DNA from: a virus
Virus record (IMG/VR): IMGVR_UViG_3300042295_000443
Coordinates: 25,162 to 89,161 of that record
Length of the DNA: 64,000 nucleotides
Direction: 5' to 3' (one strand)
The notes below the pieces were generated by a model. That model did not search any database. It was not told the DNA's origin and saw nothing but the letters and a program-made list of their open reading frames with translations. Both the position numbers and the translations under genes were made by a program. Of this stretch, positions 47,563-57,228 are shown piece by piece. The first letter of the stretch is position 1. Each line of letters starts with the position of its first letter.

Positions 47563-47958
47563 ATGAGCCAAAATTCAATGATTATTGTCCAGTCAACCTG
47601 GCAAGACAGCCAAACATTTAGACTAATTCCAGTTACTCTTGAATGTCCTTATGTAGAATGTATTTTAGATCCTGCTACAAAAGTATTTGTAGTTATTTCT
47701 AAAATTAATAAAACATCTTTACATATGATTCCAAGATTAGATGATAATGGAGATCCTCTTCTTGTAAAAGGTGCAAGACCTAATGGTAGAACTGTTAGAG
47801 AAGAAAGAAAAACAATAGATACTTTTCAAGAGTTTTATATTGAAGATAAAAAAGCTATGGAAGATATAATTAATCTTATGGCTATCAATGCAAAAACTTT
47901 TAAGTATAAAAAATTCTTAGAAGAAACTCCAACAGAGGTCACTGTAACAGGTATTTAA
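47563..47958 (+). CDS. Conserved protein upstream of the polymerase
   Basis: This 131-residue protein is beta-rich with MIIVQSTWQDSQTFRLIPVT, VECILDPATKVFVVIS and a basic RPNGRTVREERK loop. It ends just before a strong terminator. A polymerase or DNA accessory protein is possible on position alone. Confidence 0.55.
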   Translation: MSQNSMIIVQSTWQDSQTFRLIPVTLECPYVECILDPATKVFVVISKINKTSLHMIPRLDDNGDPLLVKGARPNGRTVREERKTIDTFQEFYIEDKKAMEDIINLMAINAKTFKYKKFLEETPTEVTVTGI

Positions 47959-47963
47959 ATTAT

Positions 47964-47990
47964 AAGGGCCTTTAGGGGCCCTTTTTTATT
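47964..47990 (+). terminator. Intrinsic terminator
   Basis: A 7-bp GC-rich stem (47964-47970 with 47977-47983) with a six-base loop, then U4 AUU after the paired U residues. Confidence 0.82.
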
Positions 47991-48025
47991 AACTAATTGG
48001 GGGAACAGCTTAACTGAACTAATCT

Positions 48026-49924
48026 ATGAAGACAAACTATGTCATGGATTATGAAACTCTTGCTAATTGTTTCATAGCCTGTTTTGAAGATACAAAATCT
48101 GAAGACCAAGAAGTATTTGTTGTACATGAAAGTAAAAATGATATTCTAGAACTGGTAACTTTTCTAGAAAAGAATATTGCTTATGGTGAATGGCATGTAA
48201 GTTTCAATGGTTTAAGCTTTGATAGCCAAATTACTGAACACATACTAAGAAATAAGGAACAACTTTTAGAACAAGATGGTGATACTATTGCCAAGTTCCT
48301 GTATAATAAATCACAAGATATTATTAATAGACAAAACCAAGGTGAATTCTCTGAGTTTTCTCCACGGGATTTACATATTAGACAACTAGATGTATTTAAA
48401 TTAAACCATTGGGATAATCCAGCTAAGAGAAGTTCATTAAAATGGATTCAGTATACTATGGATTGGCATAACATAATGGATATGCCTATTCATCATACTA
48501 CTGAAGTTACTGCAGATCAAATACCAGAAATTATTACATACTGTTGGAATGATGTTAAGTCTACTAAACAGATCATGATGCTTAGTAAAAGCAATATTGA
48601 TTTGAGAAGAACACTTACAGAGGAATATGGTATAGATTTATATTCTGCTTCTGAGCCAAGGATTTCTAAAGAATTGTTTTTACATTTCTTATGTGAAAAA
48701 ACAGGTATAAAGAAATATGATCTCAGACAGATGAGAACTAAGAGAGATAAGATTGTAGTTAAAGATATCATACTACCTTATATAGAATTTAAAACAGCTC
48801 CATTTCAGAATCTTCTAAAGAAGTTTCAAGAAGTAGTAATCTTTACAGGAGAAACTAAAGGAGGTTTTAAGTATTCTGTAAGATATAAGAGTCTTCAAAC
48901 TGATTATGGTCTAGGTGGTATCCATGGAGCACGGGCTAGTAAAGTTTATACAGCTGAAGATGATATGGTTATTATGACCTCAGATGTTACAAGCTTCTAT
49001 CCTAATCTTGCTATTAGAAATAAATGGGCACCTGCTCATCTACCACAGAAAGCATTTTATGATTTGTATGAATGGTTCTTTGAAGAAAGAAAGAAGATTC
49101 CTAAAGCAGATCCTAAGAACTATGTATATAAGATTATACTAAACTCTACTTACGGTCTAAGTAATGATGCTAATAGCTTCCTATATGATCCAGAGTTTAC
49201 TATGAAGATTACCATTAATGGTCAGTTAAGTCTTACTATGTTGTATGAGATGATTTGTGAAGAGATTCCAGGTTCTATTCCTTTAATGCAGAATACTGAT
49301 GGTCTTGAAACTATTATTCCAAGAGAATATGTAGACAAGTACATGGAAATCTGCAAAAGATGGGAAGATATTACAAACTTACAACTTGAACATGACACCT
49401 ATTCTAAGATTATTCTTGGTGATGTAAATAATTACATTGCTATTACTGAGAAAGGTAAAACTAAATGTAAAGGTAGATTTGAGTTTGCTGATTTAGCTCT
49501 TCATAAAAATAAAAGCTTTTCAGTTATTGCTCAAGGAGTTTATAATTACTTTGTAAATGGGATTAAACCTGAAAAGTTTATAAAAGAAAATTTAAACATA
49601 TTTGATTTTTGTGGAGGAGTTAAGATTAAAGGAGATTGGTCTTTTCATAAACATGAAGTTGTAGACCAAGAATATAATACAGAAAAATTACAGCAAACAA
49701 TTAGGTATTTTATATCTAATACAGGAGTTAAGGTAATTAAAAAGAATAATACTGATAATAGAGAGATACAGATAGAAGCAGGAAAGTGGCTTCAGACTCT
49801 GTTAATTAACTATGAGGAAAAACCTTTTAGTGACTATGATATAAACTATGATTACTATTTAGCTAAGATCAATAAGGAAATACTTGATCTTGAGCCTATT
49901 ATTACACAACTAAAATTATTTTAA
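48026..49924 (+). CDS. Family B DNA polymerase
   Basis: This 632-residue protein is compact for family B. Exonuclease motifs: MDYETL (Asp8/Glu10), SFNGLSFDSQI (Exo II, about 58-68), YCWNDVKS (Exo III). Polymerase motifs: A, DVTSFYPNLAIR (catalytic Asp320); B, KIILNSTYGL (about 367-376); C, QNTDGLE (catalytic Asp425; usual form YxDTD). No terminal-protein insertions are obvious, so priming by the DnaG-like primase is likely. Some crAss-like groups have family A polymerase instead; this one has B. Confidence 0.92.
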   Translation: MKTNYVMDYETLANCFIACFEDTKSEDQEVFVVHESKNDILELVTFLEKNIAYGEWHVSFNGLSFDSQITEHILRNKEQLLEQDGDTIAKFLYNKSQDIINRQNQGEFSEFSPRDLHIRQLDVFKLNHWDNPAKRSSLKWIQYTMDWHNIMDMPIHHTTEVTADQIPEIITYCWNDVKSTKQIMMLSKSNIDLRRTLTEEYGIDLYSASEPRISKELFLHFLCEKTGIKKYDLRQMRTKRDKIVVKDIILPYIEFKTAPFQNLLKKFQEVVIFTGETKGGFKYSVRYKSLQTDYGLGGIHGARASKVYTAEDDMVIMTSDVTSFYPNLAIRNKWAPAHLPQKAFYDLYEWFFEERKKIPKADPKNYVYKIILNSTYGLSNDANSFLYDPEFTMKITINGQLSLTMLYEMICEEIPGSIPLMQNTDGLETIIPREYVDKYMEICKRWEDITNLQLEHDTYSKIILGDVNNYIAITEKGKTKCKGRFEFADLALHKNKSFSVIAQGVYNYFVNGIKPEKFIKENLNIFDFCGGVKIKGDWSFHKHEVVDQEYNTEKLQQTIRYFISNTGVKVIKKNNTDNREIQIEAGKWLQTLLINYEEKPFSDYDINYDYYLAKINKEILDLEPIITQLKLF

Positions 49925-49926
49925 TT

Positions 49927-51249
49927 ATGCCAAAGAAAATTGCCGAATGTACCAAAGCCCACTTAGTAAGTGTGGCTTTACCAAATCATGCTGCTACTTA
50001 CACTGTAATTAGCCACCAATCTGTAATAGATTATGTATATGCTGAACTTGCTACGGCAGGTTTCAGTATTGTTGATGAAGAATTTAGATCTACTGCTGAT
50101 GGGCAGATTGCTCAAGGAATTCATAAACTAAGTTTTAATTCTGATCCTGAATTATCTATGATGTTTGTATGGACAAACAGTTATAATAAACAAGTAAGGT
50201 TTAAATGTGGTGTAGGAGCTTATATTAATCTTACAGGAACTACAATGGTTTGTGGAGATATGGGAAACTGGGCCAGAAAACACACGGGAACAGCTGATGA
50301 AGAAACTATTAAAACCATACAAGAGCAAATAGCTAATGCTCATATGTATTATAATCAGTTAGCTGCAGATAAAGAAATAATGAAAGGGATAACTCTTAAT
50401 AAAAGAAGACAAGCTCAAATGTTAGGTATCTTGTTTGCAGAATATCAGATTCTTACTACTGAACAAGCTAGTATGATTAGAAGTCAAATGGATAGACCTA
50501 GTCATGTCTTTGCAGATTCTAATAGTCTATGGGCTTTTTATAATTATGTAACTATTGCTTTACAGCATTCACATCCTAAAACTTGGATGGAAGATCAAAG
50601 AGTTCTACATTATTTTATGTCTAGTATAAATAACTTTCAGCAGTGCAGTGTTCCTGCACAGATAGTTCCAGTAACTCCTGAAGTTATAGAAGCTGAGATA
50701 GAGTTTGTTGATCCTAATCAAACTAATTTACTAGATCAGATTGCTGCAGCTGAAGCGGATCAAGAAGCAGATCTAATGGATGAAGATCTTAGATATAAAC
50801 ATGCTGAAGTAGTTGAAGTTTTAGATTTACTAATTAATGCAGATGAAGCTGAAGAAGTATCAGTTCTTTATACTGATCCTATGGGAAATACATTTGAAAC
50901 TATTGATTTTCATAATTCAGTAACTGCAGATCCAGGAGATGATGATGATGATGATGATATCTGGACAGAAGAACACATTGTTGAAAAAGATAACATACCA
51001 TTTGAAATTGATGACAATCAAGAATGGACAGGTGAGAATGCTAGTACTATGTCATTAGAACCAACACCAGAAGATCATGAATTATTTGAAAAAGAAATGA
51101 TAATTATTAAACAAGAAGAAGAGTTAAATTTAGAAGATGCATTAAGGGCTGAACCAATCCCCCGTGCATTTGATGATTTTACATTAGAAGATACTGATAG
51201 TGATGGTCAGGATACTGAAAAAGAGGACTTAAGTCCAGACTTTTTCTAA
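49927..51249 (+). CDS. DUF932/phage-plasmid-like protein with acidic tail
   Basis: This 440-residue protein has a N-terminal two thirds (about 1-245) that match the DUF932 pattern: SHQSVIDYVYAELATAG, FVWTNSYNKQVRFKCGVGAY and MVCGDMGNWARKHTG, then LLFAEYQILTTEQ-like helices. The last 190 residues are low-complexity and very acidic, including DDDDDDD around residue 340. DUF932 proteins occur with phage and plasmid replication genes; the exact function is unknown. It ends the early operon. Confidence 0.72.
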   Translation: MPKKIAECTKAHLVSVALPNHAATYTVISHQSVIDYVYAELATAGFSIVDEEFRSTADGQIAQGIHKLSFNSDPELSMMFVWTNSYNKQVRFKCGVGAYINLTGTTMVCGDMGNWARKHTGTADEETIKTIQEQIANAHMYYNQLAADKEIMKGITLNKRRQAQMLGILFAEYQILTTEQASMIRSQMDRPSHVFADSNSLWAFYNYVTIALQHSHPKTWMEDQRVLHYFMSSINNFQQCSVPAQIVPVTPEVIEAEIEFVDPNQTNLLDQIAAAEADQEADLMDEDLRYKHAEVVEVLDLLINADEAEEVSVLYTDPMGNTFETIDFHNSVTADPGDDDDDDDIWTEEHIVEKDNIPFEIDDNQEWTGENASTMSLEPTPEDHELFEKEMIIIKQEEELNLEDALRAEPIPRAFDDFTLEDTDSDGQDTEKEDLSPDFF

Positions 51250-51285
51250 AGAAGCTCTAGTTTAGGGTGGTTTAATATATCAATC

Positions 51286-51324
51286 AAGGGAGATTAGCAG
51301 AAATGCTTTTCTCCCTTTTTTTTT
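51286..51324 (+). terminator. Strong intrinsic terminator between converging blocks
   Basis: An 8-bp outer stem (51286-51293 with 51310-51317) encloses GCA-GAAA-TGC, a GNRA-capped inner hairpin, followed by U8. The U run overlaps the stop codon region of the minus-strand giant gene (51323), so the two blocks meet with almost no spacer. Confidence 0.85.
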
Positions 51325-54300
51325 ACATCAACGCCTCAGAAATTTCTTTCTTCTTAATTGCCCAATAAGGTGCAGCATTCTTACCAGATAAACCAATTAA
51401 GGCACCAAGATGATTATATATTTTATAATTACCTTCTTCTTGCCAAGAATATGGACCAACATCTTGTTTATAAAGTGCTTTATCACTTCCTGTTGCCATA
51501 TAACCTAGATCTATTAAAATTTTACCATATACTCCTAATGTTGGACTTACTACAATAGTACTTGTTTCAGAAAACTTTGTCCATTCATTTAATCCTACAA
51601 AAGGTAATGGTATAAAAGTTTGATTTTCTCTTTTAACCATCATTAATTGATACAGTAAATGATTAGCCATCCATCCTGCTCTGCCATATTTTTCTTCCCT
51701 TTCTTTTATTTTTTTAAATCTATCTTCATCACCTACACTATATCCAAAAATATAAGTTATTATTACACCTAATAAGACTAATAACATACCTTCTGTAAAT
51801 ACTTTTTTCATAACAGATTTTTCTTCAGCTGTCATTAAAGGAGCATATGTATTATATTTTGTAATTAATTTCCAAGAAGATTGAAGAAATTGTATATAAC
51901 TACCTCTCTTACTTTCATCTAAATCCCAATCCCATGTATCTCCACCAAAGTTTTCTTTAGATGTATCCATTTGAAATCTTTCTAAAAACATACCTGTAGC
52001 ATATTTTCTAGAAAAACTAAATAAGTTATAAAGTAAATATTTTTCAGCAGCAGGTGAATCAAGATCATTTGTAGTACCATTTAATCTTTTATTAGAGGCT
52101 GCCATTACTCTTTTTATTTTATTTAATTCAGTACTTCTTGCAATTACTAAGCTATCTCCTATTTCAATATTTTCAAGACTAGTTATTTTATTTTTTAACT
52201 TAAGTTCTTCTACAGTTATATTATACTGTTTAGCAATTGAATCTAGGGTATCTCCTTTAACTAAAGTATGATCTACAGGAGCAGTTCCCCATTCAGGATT
52301 TATTCCATCTTTTAATTTTATTGAACCATCTTTAGCAGTTTCAAAAGCATTTGCATATCTTATCTGTAAAACAGAACCATCAGGTTGTATTTGATCAACC
52401 ATTTGTTTTTCAAGAATACTAAAACCTATTTCAAAAGCACCTTGTTTTTCTAATAGTCTTCTATCTGAATACATCCAACTACCTTCTATTAAATCTTTAA
52501 CTCCTGTTCTTGTAGTTGATTTACCAAAGTCTTTTTCTGCTTTACCTGGATCCATACCAAATAATTCAACCATCTGCATATTTAAACTTTTCATTCCTCT
52601 TGCATAAGCTCCTTGACCAGCATATTCAAATATAGCTTTAGTAGCTGTAATTTGACCTCTTGCCATAGATGGAAAATCAATATACTTTCCTCCAGCTGCA
52701 AAGACTAGTTTCTGATAATTCATTCCCCATTTATTCTTAACAGATGATACAGGATTTAAAGCATAAAAAGCTCTACTTGCTTGAGCCATTAAGCCTCTTG
52801 CAACTTTTGTAATCTTAACATTATCAGATTGAAATTCAGCAGTAACTTGACCATAGAAAGTTCTGTCCATAAAATCATTAAATAACTGTAGTCTTTTATT
52901 AGTAGATCTTTTTAAGAACACGGCAGATTTATCATTAATTTTTGATAATGTTTTACTTGCTCTATCTAACTTATCTAATGCGTTATCAGGATCTGCATAA
53001 ACAGATTGTATAGCTTTTGCTATTGATTCATTTTCTATTAATGTATTTTGTTTATCTAAAGAATACATATAGTTCCATTGAGATCTAAGAACATCTGTAG
53101 AAACTGCATTAATATCAAGTTTAAACAAACCTCTTACAGGAACTCTAGTAATTGGATTTCCTTGTAGATCAGTAGGTACAAATAATAGATCATTATCAAA
53201 ATTAAATCTATTTTCTGGATCATCAGAAGCAGCTTTTACTGAATCTTTTATATTTATAGCAATACTACTTGATTTTTCTTTTATGTCCTCTTTTAATTTA
53301 CCTTTTTGAAGATATTCTAAATTATCTTTTATTCTAAATCTTGCAAAATCTAAATACATTTTAGATGGATATTGTTTACCCTCTTGCATCTTTAAATAAT
53401 TTTCTTTTAGTTTTTCTAAAAGTAAAAACTGAGCATTATTTTTTTGTTTAAGTTCATAATACTCTTTATTCATGTACTTATCATTAGCATGACCTATTGC
53501 ATATTCAATAGGCAACATATTATTTCTATTATCTACATGAACTCCAACCTTTAATTCAACTTTTTTAGTTTTAGGATTGTATCCTGTAAAAAATTCATCT
53601 TTAATTTTTGTTACTGAATACTTAGCTATTGGAACTCCTTCAAAAGGTATTTGTTCTTTTGTTATAGGGTCTAATAATATTGTATGCTTATAATAACCTT
53701 CATCTGCAGGCTTACTAATATTCCAAGCTTTTAATCTAAAATATTTTAAAATAGATTCTCCTGTTTCTACATCATATCCTGTTCTTGTATAATGATTTTT
53801 ATCAAACCATTCAGCAAATTCAGGACTAGCTGCTCTTGCAGCTGCAACATCAGCAGATTTAAGCCAATTATCTGCCGTGTCTACAGTAAGTGGGGAAAGA
53901 TCTAAATTACCTAAAGCATTATTAAATGCTGTAACATAGTGATCTGTACATTCTACATTAGTTAACTCAGCTAATTTTTTATATTCTTTTCTTAACTGAG
54001 TTGTTTCTATAGAAGTTAAACCAAATATAGTTTTTTCAGAAGCTAATTTTTTATACTCAGCTTGTTCTTCTGCACTCATTTCAGACATTAAACCAAGACC
54101 AATAAGATCTTCATAATATCTAAACTTAGCAGCATCATCTTTGGATAATCCAGATTTTCTATCAAAGCTTTCTTGTGCTTCAACTATTTCTTCTTCAATA
54201 GCTTTAAGTCTATTAATTTGATCAGGAGCTAATCTTAAACCATTAGGTTCTCCATCCTTATCAGTTACCCTATTTACTAAATTATATCTTTGTTCATATA

Positions 54301-57199
54301 AATTAGCAAGTTGTTTTGATACTGCAGTGTCTTTACTTTTTTCATTAAGTTTTTTAATCCGTTCAAGAGTATTACTTCTTTCTTGATAATATGCATCACT
54401 ATAAGCAACTTTAAAGTTCTTATCTCTAAACTTTATAATTTCTGCTTGATATCTAGCAGGATCTGATTCTTTTGTAACACCAATTGCACCAAGTGTAACA
54501 GTAACAAAGTGATCAAAATCTCTTTGTACTTTATCTAAATTAGGTGTTGTTTCACTAAATTTTCTTGATTGCTCTCTATATGCTCTTCTTATTAAAACTT
54601 TTTCTAGTTCTATACCTTGTTTATATTGACCATTAAGATTAAACATGTTATATAATTCATCATATTTAATCTTAGCAGCTTTAGATGGAGTGAATTCATT
54701 AAGGTCATCTAATTCTGTAAATACAGAATTATTAAATGTACTCATATCTTCAAGAGCAGCTCTTCTTTCCATATAGGCATCTAAAGAAACTTGTGCAGAA
54801 ACAACTATATCTTTTTTTGTTGCTGGATTAAAAACTACATTGTCTTGTCTCCACATTTTCTTTACTGCATATACAGCATCAACATGTTGTTTTTGCATAT
54901 ACTTTTCTTCCCATTCCCATCTAGCATTTAAAGCAGCTTTTATTTCATCTTTGTCACCTTTTTCTTTTGCTTTTATAATATTATCTTCTAGTTTAGCTTT
55001 ATCAAATCTCCAAGTTTTAAACTTATCAAGATATGCATAAATTTCTGTTTCAATAAGATTTCCATCTTTATCTCTATCAGGAACTATATCTTTAAATAAA
55101 ACAATATCTGCTATAGCACTAGTATCATTATGACTAATTCCTGTAGCAGCAAGATAAGGTTGTAATTCTTCTGCCATTTTATATTGAGCCTGAAGACTTT
55201 TCATTTCTTGCTCTGATAATTTGTCTTTCATAAAATTTACAAAAGAACCTAACATGTCATTTACATTTCCCATAGGAGTAAGCATACCCGCCATTCCTAC
55301 ATCTTTTACATGTCCTCTTAAATAATTATCAACACTTTCTTCTGTAATTTTATTAGCATTATAATTAAAAATTTCTTTTAATAATAAAGGTGCACTTTTT
55401 AAAGGTCTTGGTAATAAAAAATCTTTAGTTGCAATTGATCTGATATTTTGTACATCAAGCTTATAAAATAAATCATCTTTAAAAGCTTGTATTTCTTCTT
55501 CTGTAAATTTTTCTACAGATAATGCTTTGTCAATATAGTTTTCAAACTTTTCCTTTACATTTTTTTGCATTGGTAAACTGTTTTCTATAAAGAAACCTTT
55601 AACAAAATCAAATGTCATGTCTTTTGCTTCATCAATATTATCTTGTACTGTAGCTTTAAGTGATAATATTTTTTTTACTATTTGATCTGAAGGATTTAAA
55701 CCTAATGCTTTTCTAACATTTTCTAGAAATTTAAGCTCTCTTTCCATGAATTGCTTAAAGTATTGTATTTTAGCATTACCATCATGAGTCATAAATTTAT
55801 TAGTATCTTTCATTTCTGCCATAATACTTTGAACTCTATTTGCAAAAACTTCTAATTCAGTTAAACTATTAATAAATGATAAAGATCTTTTTCTTAAATC
55901 ATCTTGTTCAATTTCTAAAGTTCTAAATAATTCTTCAAGTTCTTCTTCTGTAATATCTTCTCCTACTGTTTTGTATGCTTTAACATAATCTCTTATGTTT
56001 CTTAAAACATCCATTCCTTCTTTTCCTTTTAGATCTTCTTTAAGTTTCTGTGGAGAATTTCTAAGAACTCCAAGTTGAAAAGCCATTTCAGTATGGAATT
56101 GATTGATTACATCTATAAGTTTTTGAGGAGTAGCTTTTTTTAATTCATTTAAATAATCTTCTGTGTCTTTTTTAAATTCTGCAAATAAAGATAACTGTAG
56201 ATTTAAATCTTCAATAAAGAAATCTTTATTTAACATCATGTCTACTAACTCTTCTCTTGTAGTTGATGTAGATAGATTTTTTAAATTTACTTTTCCAACT
56301 AAAGCTTTTAATACTTGTTTAATAGCAAATAATAAATTTTGTATAAACTTAGCAAAGGCACTATCATTATTAATAATTCCTGCAAGTTCTCTATCAGCAT
56401 CAAACTGCATAGCAGTAACAATAGCTTCTTCTTTAAATCTTGGTGTGTCTTCTTTTAATTCAGGATATTTATTTCTTACATGCTTTATAGCTTCTAATCC
56501 TGTTGCAGATTGAGTTAACTGATTAAATAAATTATTAAATAATTTAGGATTTTGAATAGCAATTCCTTTAACTAAAGGGTGTGCAAACTCATGTATAACA
56601 GAACTTGCACTAAACTTTCCTTTTATAAAATATACTTTATTATTATAATAAAAAGCAGATACATCATTAGTATATGGAGTTGGACTTTCAGAAAGTAAAA
56701 TAGCAGCATCTGCAGGAGTTATTATATCATAACCAATTCCAAAAGCTTTAGCATATTTTTCACCTAATTTTTCAGCAATTTCTAAATCTCTATGTTCTAA
56801 AACTTTATCTGTAAAATAATTTTCTATAGTTCTTTGATTAGATCTTTCATCTGATTCTTTTTTAAAGACTTCATCTTCTAAAACATTATCAATTAGTCCT
56901 GCTCTAATAGAATCTTGGCGTTGAAGTTCTTCTGCTTGTCTTTCTATTTCTTTTAACTCAGCTATTTCTTTTTCAAGTTCACTAGCATAATAAGTATCTA
57001 TTAAAGACTGTGGTATAGTTATATTTCTTTCTAATTCATCTTCTGTATATTTTGTAAAAGAAATAACTTTTGCACCATATATAGCATTTATTTCAGCAGC
57101 TAATTTATTAGCATTAGCCAAATTCATTAAAAGACCTGGTTGGCCTTTATCATAAACTTGTTGAGTTAAATTTGCTTTTATTTGAATTGGACAAGGCAT
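51323..57199 (-). CDS. Giant virion protein with zincin motif, LysM domain and membrane segment
   Basis: This 1958-residue protein has HEFAH at residues 203-207, a zincin-like HExxH motif, following a region with acidic helices. The middle 1300 residues are mainly helical, rich in Lys, Glu and Asn. Near the end, HTLVKGDTLDSIAKQYNI to LVIA (about 1642-1690) is a LysM peptidoglycan-binding domain. A hydrophobic helix (LLVLLGVIITYIFGY, about 1803) follows. crAss-like phages package such giant proteins in the tail or capsid and inject them with the DNA. It likely helps cross the wall or forms part of the injected transcription assembly. Confidence 0.7.
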   Translation of the reverse strand: MPCPIQIKANLTQQVYDKGQPGLLMNLANANKLAAEINAIYGAKVISFTKYTEDELERNITIPQSLIDTYYASELEKEIAELKEIERQAEELQRQDSIRAGLIDNVLEDEVFKKESDERSNQRTIENYFTDKVLEHRDLEIAEKLGEKYAKAFGIGYDIITPADAAILLSESPTPYTNDVSAFYYNNKVYFIKGKFSASSVIHEFAHPLVKGIAIQNPKLFNNLFNQLTQSATGLEAIKHVRNKYPELKEDTPRFKEEAIVTAMQFDADRELAGIINNDSAFAKFIQNLLFAIKQVLKALVGKVNLKNLSTSTTREELVDMMLNKDFFIEDLNLQLSLFAEFKKDTEDYLNELKKATPQKLIDVINQFHTEMAFQLGVLRNSPQKLKEDLKGKEGMDVLRNIRDYVKAYKTVGEDITEEELEELFRTLEIEQDDLRKRSLSFINSLTELEVFANRVQSIMAEMKDTNKFMTHDGNAKIQYFKQFMERELKFLENVRKALGLNPSDQIVKKILSLKATVQDNIDEAKDMTFDFVKGFFIENSLPMQKNVKEKFENYIDKALSVEKFTEEEIQAFKDDLFYKLDVQNIRSIATKDFLLPRPLKSAPLLLKEIFNYNANKITEESVDNYLRGHVKDVGMAGMLTPMGNVNDMLGSFVNFMKDKLSEQEMKSLQAQYKMAEELQPYLAATGISHNDTSAIADIVLFKDIVPDRDKDGNLIETEIYAYLDKFKTWRFDKAKLEDNIIKAKEKGDKDEIKAALNARWEWEEKYMQKQHVDAVYAVKKMWRQDNVVFNPATKKDIVVSAQVSLDAYMERRAALEDMSTFNNSVFTELDDLNEFTPSKAAKIKYDELYNMFNLNGQYKQGIELEKVLIRRAYREQSRKFSETTPNLDKVQRDFDHFVTVTLGAIGVTKESDPARYQAEIIKFRDKNFKVAYSDAYYQERSNTLERIKKLNEKSKDTAVSKQLANLYEQRYNLVNRVTDKDGEPNGLRLAPDQINRLKAIEEEIVEAQESFDRKSGLSKDDAAKFRYYEDLIGLGLMSEMSAEEQAEYKKLASEKTIFGLTSIETTQLRKEYKKLAELTNVECTDHYVTAFNNALGNLDLSPLTVDTADNWLKSADVAAARAASPEFAEWFDKNHYTRTGYDVETGESILKYFRLKAWNISKPADEGYYKHTILLDPITKEQIPFEGVPIAKYSVTKIKDEFFTGYNPKTKKVELKVGVHVDNRNNMLPIEYAIGHANDKYMNKEYYELKQKNNAQFLLLEKLKENYLKMQEGKQYPSKMYLDFARFRIKDNLEYLQKGKLKEDIKEKSSSIAINIKDSVKAASDDPENRFNFDNDLLFVPTDLQGNPITRVPVRGLFKLDINAVSTDVLRSQWNYMYSLDKQNTLIENESIAKAIQSVYADPDNALDKLDRASKTLSKINDKSAVFLKRSTNKRLQLFNDFMDRTFYGQVTAEFQSDNVKITKVARGLMAQASRAFYALNPVSSVKNKWGMNYQKLVFAAGGKYIDFPSMARGQITATKAIFEYAGQGAYARGMKSLNMQMVELFGMDPGKAEKDFGKSTTRTGVKDLIEGSWMYSDRRLLEKQGAFEIGFSILEKQMVDQIQPDGSVLQIRYANAFETAKDGSIKLKDGINPEWGTAPVDHTLVKGDTLDSIAKQYNITVEELKLKNKITSLENIEIGDSLVIARSTELNKIKRVMAASNKRLNGTTNDLDSPAAEKYLLYNLFSFSRKYATGMFLERFQMDTSKENFGGDTWDWDLDESKRGSYIQFLQSSWKLITKYNTYAPLMTAEEKSVMKKVFTEGMLLVLLGVIITYIFGYSVGDEDRFKKIKEREEKYGRAGWMANHLLYQLMMVKRENQTFIPLPFVGLNEWTKFSETSTIVVSPTLGVYGKILIDLGYMATGSDKALYKQDVGPYSWQEEGNYKIYNHLGALIGLSGKNAAPYWAIKKKEISEALM

Positions 57200-57228
57200 A
57201 ATATATTTTTATATAAATTTAATATTTT

